Shown in pieces: positions 56,860-64,000 of a DNA stretch of 64,000 nucleotides. Position 1 is the stretch's first letter, and the number at the start of each line of letters is the position of its first letter. Both the position numbers and the translations under genes were made by a program. The DNA comes from G965212025 sp965237985. GTDB taxonomy: Bacteria > Pseudomonadota > Gammaproteobacteria > Poriferisulfidales > Oxydemutatoraceae. The notes beneath the pieces are model-generated. The model ran no database searches and was not told the origin of the DNA. It saw only the letters and a program-made list of their open reading frames with translations. The stretch lies in NCBI GenBank assembly GCA_965237985.1, contig OZ250161.1:1426001-1490000 (forward strand), read 5' to 3'.

Positions 56860-57110
56860 GGACAGCGGGTCAAGGTGTATTTTCACCCTTTCAACAAAGG
56901 AGAAAAAGACCACGGAAAAACGGCGTCTGGTTTCCTTGGATTTCAAGTTTTGCCTGGCGATGGAAGCATTGTGCGCTGATCAGATCATACAGACTGTCGT
57001 TGCCAAACATCAGGGGCATCCCATGCCGGACGGCACTTGGAAACGGGTTGACAGCATGCCTGAAAGGTTTGCCGACGGCAGAGAACTTTGCTCGGCCGCC
57101 GGCGGCAAGT
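56860..57110 (+). pseudogene. IS3-type OrfA relic (copy 2)
   Basis: In one frame it reads EKRRLVSLDFKFCLAMEALCADQ followed by IIQTVVAKHQGHPMPDGTWKR, recognisable as the helix-turn-helix start of an IS3-family OrfA. The rest is scrambled and no inverted repeats are left. It shares sequence with copy 1 at 46905. Confidence 0.55.
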
Positions 57111-57628
57111 CTCCGCCGAGATTGGAGCGCCGCCTTGCTCAGCAAACTTTTCGCTCGTTTGGATCGGTCTATAGTGTCCTTCTGGGTTCAGGTTTCTATA
57201 CCAGGACAGAAATGCAGACTGGTCTGACTGCCGCCGTCGATCGCTCGGTTTTCCGCGCCTTTTGTCGACCGAACCAGGTTGGTTTGTTGCAAGCAGATTT
57301 TGTAAAGCCTGCGGTACGACGGGCTGAGCCTAGGTTTGCGTGGCGCCTGAGGGCGCGTCGGGTGTGCCCTCCGGAGGGTCTCGAAGGTGCCCAGATGCGT
57401 TCGCTCCCACCGCGCGGCTCATGAGCGGTTCCTCGGAACCTGTTGATTTTTGTGCCATTTGCTTCCTCCCCAGTAAAGGTTCCGATGTGGAAGTCATGGG
57501 GTCGAAAAGCCGACAAGTTCATCCTGGTCGTACACAAGCTGTTTTGAATTAAGCCAGGGAATCTGATAGAATGACGAAGAGGCGTGCCGAGTGTTTTGGC
57601 CGGTGTGTGGTGTTTTCCGGAGCGAGCA

Positions 57629-60600
57629 ATGATCAGTTTCAGCACTTTTTATCAGATGGCAGCGGGGTCCCACAAGGGAAGGTATGAGTTAGACAATAAC
57701 GAACAGCTGGTTTTTGGAAAAAACTTAGCCGTAGAACGTACTGAACCACGTATTCACGCTCTTCTACTAAGAGCCATTCTTGAAGACCCGGTGGCATCCG
57801 CACACCCCAGTGTGGAAGAAGTGAGGGGGAATATTTCTTTTATGAAAGACATGGGGTCTCCTGTGGATGCCCAGGACGTCAGAGAGTGGCAAAGAACACT
57901 TCAACTGGATATTTCTTTTGGTCACGAGTGCGTAGCAGATATTCCGGTTAGTAAAAACCCATCAGGCTCACTTGACGGTGGAAATGAACACCTGGTGGCG
58001 GGACTGGAAGCGGTCAATAACAACGACACTGTGGTAGGTTCTAGAAACGCAAAAGAGGCCGCGCGGTATTTTGTAAATAAACTTGAGGGAGCTCACGCCA
58101 GTTTTTCCGCATATTTCGCTACGGTGGGACCTGAAGAAAGAGAACGAAACGACTTGCTCGTCGCCTTGTCCGGGAGATTGATCGCCGGATGCAGACTGTC
58201 CAGGCCGAGTGCAGAATTGGCCAAAGATTACGAAGAACTGATGTCAATTCTGGCAAAGTGCAAAAAGGAAGCTGCTGGTCTTCCCTCTGCGCATCTGGGG
58301 CTGGCATCCGAAGCCATTGATGTTTACCTAGCTGATGTTGACGGACTTCTTGCGAAGAAGAGGTTGGTGTTGACGGCACGTGCCGGTACGGGGTTGAAAA
58401 AAGCGGGTAATTTGAGACTGAACTCACACCTGAACTACAGCCATTTGCGCAACTGTCTCGAGTCCCAGCGAGGCGAGCGCGAAACACAGGAACCAAACGT
58501 GTTGTACAGAGGGCTTACGCACGTCGGTGAGGATGAAGGGGGGTACTTCAATCTTTCGCTCGCGCCGCAGCGCCGCGGGGTTATTGGTGGATTGAAGCGT
58601 TTTTTCAATTGGGTAATACGCCGTGACCTTCGGGATAAAAATCAAGTGACTAAGCAATTGCGAGAGCTATGCCTGAAAAGCGAAAGATTTGATAAAGACT
58701 TTGTCGAAGGATTTTGGCGTGAGCGGGGGAACGTCCCAGCTGGCAGGAGACAGTGGACCCTACAAGATGTGGATGACGCAGTCAGCAAACTGGAAAGGGA
58801 AGCCCGCACCAGCCAAAAAATCGTGAAAGAGGTTGACGGTTCAGCGGAAAGGCGGGCCTTTCCGCTTCAAAAGTCTCCGGGAAGTTCTGGGTTTTCTATT
58901 TCCGAACTGTTGCTGCAGGGGAACGATCGAGAAGGTGAAATCGTCGTCGAGAATGGCAATGAGATTTCCGCAGAATGTTCCCTTTATACAATTGGCGACA
59001 CGACTCTTCTGCTTGCAGATGCTGACCTTCAGGAGATAGACAGGCGGGTCCAGGATTTTCTCAAGGAGAAACAGGCAGCAGGTGGTAACCACGGGCGCAC
59101 TCTGGGCCAACGGGAATTTGAAAGAACCCCCGGGCAGCAGCTACATAAACTGCGGGTCTTGTACGGTGCCGATGTCCTGAAGATTTGCCATTCGTACGCC
59201 TTGGAAAAGTTGTATAACCGCTGGTTCTTTGATGACGAAGCGATTCGGTTTTTGTTATCCGAAAAGGCTACTGATGGCAGGGTAACAAATGACAAGCCGA
59301 TGGTTCAGCTACCTGGATCAATGGAGATTTCCCTTCTGGAAGAGCCATACTATGGAGAGTTGGTCAGAACTTTGCGTGAGAGGTTGTCCGAGTCTGGCAC
59401 CAAGGTATGGGATGTCATGGAAAAAACGCCACCACCGTACGAACTAAGCAAGATTTTTGGGGACAAAATCGGAGAAATCACTCCTCATGAAGAATGGCAG
59501 TCGGCTGTCACTGAAGCCATGTCTCGAGTGAAGAGGATGGCCTTCGTCCGACATGCCATTGAGAACCCTGTAGTGAATAAGTCAGTTCAGGCTGATGAAC
59601 GCATTGAGCAATACCGTACGATGTTGCCTGAGCGCGTAGGGAGCGACCTGGCCACAATGCTCGAAAAGTCTGAGTTTACGGAAGCCATGAATACCTTGTA
59701 CAACGTAGCTAAACCTTTGTCTGCACGCATGAGTAGCCTGACTTACCTGCAACGAACCGCTAACGCTCTTGCGTGCCAAAATAATGAAGTTCCGGGAGCA
59801 GGGCAACGAAAATGGCAGTGGCAGGATTATCTGTCGGTTTTTAAAGAAGCCTGGCAATTAAGTGAAGCCATTGAGGGCGACGGCCTGGCGGAGAAATTGG
59901 GAGCGATGAATGATGTGCAACTGGAAGAGGCGCTGAAAACGATGGACTTGGCTCGTCATGCCGATTCTAAAGAAGAGGGTGTAAAAAAGCTGGCTTTGGA
60001 CCCTGCTTCCCTGGAAAACGATTTGGCGGCACTAAAAGAGTTTTTAAGGCTTCCAGAAGAGTTTACAGGGAAGGTGCATGAGGGGAATCGCCTGCTTTTT
60101 GAGAGTTTTGTCGAAGCTGGTGATGTCCTTTTGTCGGCGCATTACAAAGCTGGGGATTTGTTTCAAAATGTTCCAGCAAAGGCTGGGGATGCAAGAATTC
60201 GCCAGCTTAAGGGAGTGGCGGCATTTTATGCAGAATATTCTGGTTATCGGGTGTCAGAAACAAATAATGAAGAACCTGGTCTGCAACTTTTTCGCAATTT
60301 TCCTGAGGATCTTGAAAGAAGGGAACCGATCGGAAACCTGTTTGGCATGGAAGGTGACCGCGTGCGATTGTATGGCAGTGGCCCGGAGGCTCTTGCGTGG
60401 GAAAGTATGGACGATTTGTTGTCACGTGAAGCGCGAACCAGTGTGGTGTATTTTTTGGAGAACGGCTTAGGGGGCAAGGTTGAAGCAGATGAAGCCGCCA
60501 TCGACAGACAGGTCCAGTTGCTGAAGAGCTTTATCACCGAAAAAGGATTGAAAAACGAGTCCTATACACAGCAGGACATTCAACAACAACTGCGAAAACA

Positions 60601-60940
60601 AATGGGTGCAGCGCCTGGAAAAACAACACCTACACCCCCAGTTCCTGTGCCCGTACCGAGTCTGGAAGAATTTGAACAAAAGTACTATTCGCCGGCATTG
60701 AGACACCTGAAGAAAACTGCCTATAAAGGTTCGGAGGCATTGGGACCGCACCCTTCGGACCAGGAAATGAAGCTGTGTCTTTCGCGCGTTTTACCCTTGG
60801 CTGTTGCATCGTACGATCGTGATGTTGAAAGGTTTGGTGCTGAACGGGATGCCTCGGATCGGGATGATCGGATACGGGAACGGGTCGCTGATGTGATTCG
60901 AGGACGCCGCGACCTTGAAAACGCCCGTACTGATTTGTAA
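57629..60940 (+). CDS. Unrecognised 1103-residue protein, candidate effector
   Basis: The ATG at 57629 has GGAG seven bases upstream; an in-frame GTG at 57584 is less likely. 1103 residues, hydrophilic, no signal peptide or membrane helix. It is mainly helical with charged segments, a possible basic module (KRFFNWVIRRDLRDKNQ, about 330-346), and a proline linker TTPTPPVPVPVP near residue 1015. No catalytic motif or family is recognised. Size, lack of export signal and proximity to T3SS genes make an effector possible, but a large regulatory or structural protein is also possible. The gene converges on dnaG. Confidence 0.5.
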   Translation: MISFSTFYQMAAGSHKGRYELDNNEQLVFGKNLAVERTEPRIHALLLRAILEDPVASAHPSVEEVRGNISFMKDMGSPVDAQDVREWQRTLQLDISFGHECVADIPVSKNPSGSLDGGNEHLVAGLEAVNNNDTVVGSRNAKEAARYFVNKLEGAHASFSAYFATVGPEERERNDLLVALSGRLIAGCRLSRPSAELAKDYEELMSILAKCKKEAAGLPSAHLGLASEAIDVYLADVDGLLAKKRLVLTARAGTGLKKAGNLRLNSHLNYSHLRNCLESQRGERETQEPNVLYRGLTHVGEDEGGYFNLSLAPQRRGVIGGLKRFFNWVIRRDLRDKNQVTKQLRELCLKSERFDKDFVEGFWRERGNVPAGRRQWTLQDVDDAVSKLEREARTSQKIVKEVDGSAERRAFPLQKSPGSSGFSISELLLQGNDREGEIVVENGNEISAECSLYTIGDTTLLLADADLQEIDRRVQDFLKEKQAAGGNHGRTLGQREFERTPGQQLHKLRVLYGADVLKICHSYALEKLYNRWFFDDEAIRFLLSEKATDGRVTNDKPMVQLPGSMEISLLEEPYYGELVRTLRERLSESGTKVWDVMEKTPPPYELSKIFGDKIGEITPHEEWQSAVTEAMSRVKRMAFVRHAIENPVVNKSVQADERIEQYRTMLPERVGSDLATMLEKSEFTEAMNTLYNVAKPLSARMSSLTYLQRTANALACQNNEVPGAGQRKWQWQDYLSVFKEAWQLSEAIEGDGLAEKLGAMNDVQLEEALKTMDLARHADSKEEGVKKLALDPASLENDLAALKEFLRLPEEFTGKVHEGNRLLFESFVEAGDVLLSAHYKAGDLFQNVPAKAGDARIRQLKGVAAFYAEYSGYRVSETNNEEPGLQLFRNFPEDLERREPIGNLFGMEGDRVRLYGSGPEALAWESMDDLLSREARTSVVYFLENGLGGKVEADEAAIDRQVQLLKSFITEKGLKNESYTQQDIQQQLRKQMGAAPGKTTPTPPVPVPVPSLEEFEQKYYSPALRHLKKTAYKGSEALGPHPSDQEMKLCLSRVLPLAVASYDRDVERFGAERDASDRDDRIRERVADVIRGRRDLENARTDL

Positions 60941-61040
60941 CTGGAAGGCTTCTGCGTTCCAACGGCCTTGACCTGTCCTGACCTCTATGAAAGTTAGGTG
61001 TCCGGCAAACACACACGCCGGCTGTCGGCTCGCCCTGTTG

Positions 61041-62786
61041 TCATTGGCGGGCACTTTCGGGATGAATTTGCACTTGGCGTTTTTTTAGCAGTTCTTGCAG
61101 CTCTTTTTTTTCTGCACAGCTCGGCTCTTCTGTTTCAGCTTTCTTGATCAGTGCTTCCCGCCTGGTCACGTCCGCGTGATTTCTGAATTTGTTCATGGCG
61201 TCAACAAACTCCTCTCGGTTCGGGTTTTCCTCGTTCAGCAACCCGAGGAGACGCTGGTAGTGTCTGTGCCCATTCAGCAGTTGCAACAAGGCTCCAGTGT
61301 TCGTCGGTCGCCGGCTTTTTATGGTGCTGATTATTTCCGCCAGCAGACCGGTACCTCCCATCCCTGTCTTTGTGATGATTGCCGGTTCAAGGGCATCTTT
61401 CACTCGTGAAGGATTGCGAAGCAAAAACGCGATGGCTACCCGTGCTGAGTTGTACAGGTGTTGCCGGGATGATGGCTGAGGAGATGTTCGCAACAAAGCC
61501 CGGGGCGGTCGCAGCACAAGCTCTGCTGCCGGCATGCCGGTTTTTTTGGAAAGTTCCTCCGCGAGCAGGCTTTTGAAAGTGGTTTTGGGCAGCGGGTAAA
61601 GCAATTTTCTGGCACGTTCAACGAGTTGTGTGCGACCTTCCACGTTTTCCAGAGCTATATCTGCTTCAAGATTCTGTAAAACAAAACGTGACAGCGGCGT
61701 TGTCTGGTCCGAATCAAATGCCGATGGTCCCTGTTCCTTCACCAGGTCGTCGGGATCCTGGTTTTCCGGCAACAGCGAAAACCGCACATCTTTTCCGTCT
61801 TTGAACAGCGGCAGCAAGATTGTGGACGCGGCCACAGCGGCACGTCGTCCTGCGGCGTCGCCATCAAAGCAGAAGACAACCCTGTCAGAGATTCTGAACA
61901 GCTGTGATATGTGGTGGGTAGTCACTGCGGTACCGAGCGTTGCAACACAGTTTCTCATGCCGTGACAGACCAGAGACACCACATCCATGTAGCCTTCAAC
62001 TACCCACACTTCGTTGAGGTTTTTCACAGTGCCGGCTTCAAAAATGCCATAGATTTCCCGGCGTTTTTGAAATAGTGGGGTTTCGGGGGAGTTCAGATAT
62101 TTGGCGGTCGTGTTCTGGTCGAGGGCCCGTCCGCCAAAAGCGATGACCCGCCCCCGCCGGTCACGAATTGGAAAAATCAAACGATTAAAAAAGCGGTCGT
62201 AGCAGGCGCCTTCTTTTGTGGTCACCAAGCCGGCAAGTTCCAAAAGACGCACGTCAAAATCTTTTGCCAGATGTTTGCCAAGCGTGTTTTCCCCCCGTGG
62301 CGCATAACCAAGCATGAATTTCAGGGAAGTTGCCGGGTCAATTTTTCGGCTACTGAGGTAGTTTCGGGCGGCGGGGCTGTGGGATAACGCATCTTGATAA
62401 AAACGCGCAGCTTTTTCGAGTACTTCGAAGAGATCTTCCCTGTTCTTTTTCGAGCGCTGTGCCTGCTCCGGTGAAACACCGCTGCGGGGAACGGTCATGC
62501 CATAGCGGTCTGCCAGGGATTCGATCGTTTCCATGAAGCTCAGGTTTTGATAATCCATGAGGAAACGAATGACCCCCCCTCCTACACCACAGCCAAAACA
62601 GTGATAAAACTGCTTGTCGCAGTGGACAGTAAAAGATGGGGTTTTTTCCTGGTGGAAGGGGCAACATGCTTTGTAGCTTTTCCCTTGTCGCTTCAGTGAA
62701 ACAAACTCGTTGATGATGTCAACGATGTCGGCTCGGGAAACCAGATCATTTATGAAATGTTCAGGAATTTTGCCGCGTTGTGCCAT
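61041..62786 (-). CDS. dnaG: DNA primase
   Basis: Makes RNA primers for replication. 581 residues with the N-terminal zinc finger CCPFHQEKTPSFTV-CDKQFYHCFGCG, the primase core with VVEGYMDVVSL and VFCFDGDAAGRRAA (TOPRIM), and a C-terminal DnaB-interacting region. In most bacteria dnaG lies between rpsU and rpoD; here gltB is upstream and an unknown gene converges downstream, so the classic operon is broken. Confidence 0.97.
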   Translation of the reverse strand: MAQRGKIPEHFINDLVSRADIVDIINEFVSLKRQGKSYKACCPFHQEKTPSFTVHCDKQFYHCFGCGVGGGVIRFLMDYQNLSFMETIESLADRYGMTVPRSGVSPEQAQRSKKNREDLFEVLEKAARFYQDALSHSPAARNYLSSRKIDPATSLKFMLGYAPRGENTLGKHLAKDFDVRLLELAGLVTTKEGACYDRFFNRLIFPIRDRRGRVIAFGGRALDQNTTAKYLNSPETPLFQKRREIYGIFEAGTVKNLNEVWVVEGYMDVVSLVCHGMRNCVATLGTAVTTHHISQLFRISDRVVFCFDGDAAGRRAAVAASTILLPLFKDGKDVRFSLLPENQDPDDLVKEQGPSAFDSDQTTPLSRFVLQNLEADIALENVEGRTQLVERARKLLYPLPKTTFKSLLAEELSKKTGMPAAELVLRPPRALLRTSPQPSSRQHLYNSARVAIAFLLRNPSRVKDALEPAIITKTGMGGTGLLAEIISTIKSRRPTNTGALLQLLNGHRHYQRLLGLLNEENPNREEFVDAMNKFRNHADVTRREALIKKAETEEPSCAEKKELQELLKKRQVQIHPESARQ

Positions 62787-62963
62787 GGGGTTCAGTCAGC
62801 TTCGAGCAGTGTGAAAAACCTTGCCGGACGCTGACGAAATTCCGCCCGTAACGAGCACCGCACGGTCCGGCGCACTCAAGAGAGAGATTCGGTTTTCGCC
62901 AGGCAGCGGAAATATGCTTTTCAACCCCGTAACCCACACGCACCTTCAGAAACAGCAACGAAA

Positions 62964-64000
62964 CTAGGCTGCTTCGAGCAGGCTGTCAAGCAGGGTTTCA
63001 AGTTCTGTGGCTTTGGATTTTATGAACCAGAATTTGGGTAACAGCATACCGAGTTCAGCGCTGATGTGCCTGCTCCACTGGCTACCGGTCTTGCGTACGT
63101 GTTCATGGATGCAGCGATGCAGATATTCTGCGTAAGACTCCATAATTTCAGTATCCAGCCGATAAATTTCTACCAACTCGCGATTGTATCGGTCGCTGAA
63201 GTCTTGCTCCTGATCAAAAACAAACGCCATCCCGCCGGTCATTCCAGCCCCGAAGTTAATGCCGGTTCTTCCCAGCACAGTGACTGCACCGCCGGTCATG
63301 TATTCGCAGGCATGGTCTCCTGCTCCTTCAATTACTGCAATTGCTCCGGAATTTCGGACGGCAAAGCGTTCCCCAACTGTTCCGGCGGCAAAACATTTGC
63401 CGCCAGTTGCCCCATAAAGGCAGGTGTTTCCCATGATCGGAGTTTCCTGGCTGCGTGTTCGAGCCAAGCGTGGTGGCAACAAAACCAGTTCCCCACCTGC
63501 CATGCCTTTCCCAACATAGTCGTTGGCGTCCCCTTCCAGGTGCAGATTAAGGCCGGCGGAGTTCCACGCTCCGAAACTTTGTCCGGCGGTCCCCTCAAAC
63601 TTGACCATAATGGGCGCGCCAGGCAAGCCCTGGCAGCCATGGTGTTTGGCAATTTCTCCCGATATCAGTGCGCCGATGGAGCGGTCAGTGTTGAAAATAT
63701 CGTAACGGTACTTTCCGCCATCGCCTGCAATAATCGCCCCGCTCATATCTTTCAGCATGCGTTTGGCCAGCCGTGCCTGATCCGCAGGCGTGTTTCCTGG
63801 TTCTGCGCAAAACAAGGGGTATTTTGTGCCTTCCTCTTTGTCGAGAAGCACACTCGTAGAAAGATTGCACAAGCGTGGACTGGCGGTTTTGATTTCCTCA
63901 AGCAACTCAATTTTGCCAATCAGATCTGTAAAATTTCTGATTCCCAGCAGTGCCATCCACTCGCGCAACTCTTCTGCGACGAATTTAAAATAGTTTGCGA
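62964..64000 (-). CDS. gltB: Glutamate synthase large subunit, C-terminal part (cut by window end)
   Basis: About 345 C-terminal residues of the large GOGAT subunit, which makes glutamate from glutamine and 2-oxoglutarate. The readable part starts ANYFKFVAEELREWMALLGIRNFTDLIGK and includes the GXGXG domain (GKGMAGGELVLLPPR, MGNTCLYGATGGKCFAAGTVGERFAVRNSGA, GDHACEYMTGGAVTVLG, FGAGMTGGMAFVFD). It is cut at base 64000. With GlnA it closes the GS/GOGAT cycle. The small subunit is not seen. Confidence 0.94.
   Translation of the reverse strand, partial: ANYFKFVAEELREWMALLGIRNFTDLIGKIELLEEIKTASPRLCNLSTSVLLDKEEGTKYPLFCAEPGNTPADQARLAKRMLKDMSGAIIAGDGGKYRYDIFNTDRSIGALISGEIAKHHGCQGLPGAPIMVKFEGTAGQSFGAWNSAGLNLHLEGDANDYVGKGMAGGELVLLPPRLARTRSQETPIMGNTCLYGATGGKCFAAGTVGERFAVRNSGAIAVIEGAGDHACEYMTGGAVTVLGRTGINFGAGMTGGMAFVFDQEQDFSDRYNRELVEIYRLDTEIMESYAEYLHRCIHEHVRKTGSQWSRHISAELGMLLPKFWFIKSKATELETLLDSLLEAA

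Larger units (their letters stand above)
56019..57628. other. Repeat and relic zone after glnA
   Basis: 1610 bp without an intact gene. It holds a 115-bp tandem duplication (56357-56592), an IS3 OrfA relic (56860-57110) with stop codons in other frames, and some G/C-rich sequence. No tRNA or other RNA signal was recognised. Confidence 0.5.

Overview
The window looks like chromosome from a gammaproteobacterium around its replication origin. The backbone has the classic order rpmH-dnaA-dnaN-recF-gyrB with rnpA-yidC-mnmE-mnmG and parA-parB close by. Two perfect 16-bp parS palindromes and a cluster of DnaA boxes between dnaA and dnaN fit an origin domain. Cytochrome c4/DsbA, AmpD/AmpG, GshA, a FimT/PilV/PilW/PilX/PilE minor-pilin cluster and a GlnA with the adenylylation tyrosine all fit Gammaproteobacteria. 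A Ysc-type type III secretion (T3SS) block, many gene remnants, long non-coding stretches and repeated tandem duplications suggest a host-associated lineage whose genome is decaying or reorganising. I cannot name the genus from sequence alone.

Layout. 1-9163, minus strand: dsbA (cut by the edge), cytochrome c4, a YqaJ-type nuclease, xthA, gyrB, recF, dnaN, dnaA. 9296-22555, plus strand, tightly packed with several 4-nt overlaps: rpmH, rnpA, yidC, mnmE, mnmG, a DUF302-like gene, parA, parB, ribF, ileS, lspA, ispH. 22556-29131, accessory and decayed: an SRPBCC-like lipoprotein, G-rich repeats, and a long frameshifted GLUG-repeat surface-protein gene. 29132-32961, minus: pyrF, gshA, ampD, a macrodomain gene and a doubtful ORF. 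33384-36388, minus: five minor-pilin genes. 37020-41829, minus: an aapJQMP amino-acid ABC transporter whose gene junctions carry tandem duplications.

42389-46218, plus: T3SS genes in the order needle, TPR chaperone, inner rod, ring lipoprotein, SctK, SctL. The ATPase, export gate, secretin and C-ring are not here. After it come the tail of an AIPR-like anti-phage gene with an in-frame stop, an IS3-type relic, tadA, an unrecognised 224-residue protein, a second ExoIII-family gene, ampG and dtd. A nearly intact IS481-type element with a 7-bp target duplication sits exactly at the ffh stop codon. 52828-64000: ffh, glnA, a repeat and relic zone, an unrecognised 1103-residue protein, dnaG, and the C-terminal third of gltB running off the edge.

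Functional threads: origin, segregation and translation housekeeping; murein recycling (ampD, ampG); nitrogen and amino-acid uptake and assimilation (aapJQMP, glnA, gltB); host or surface interaction (T3SS, type IV pilus, GLUG protein, two candidate effectors). The least explained items are the two large unknown proteins and the repeated junction duplications.
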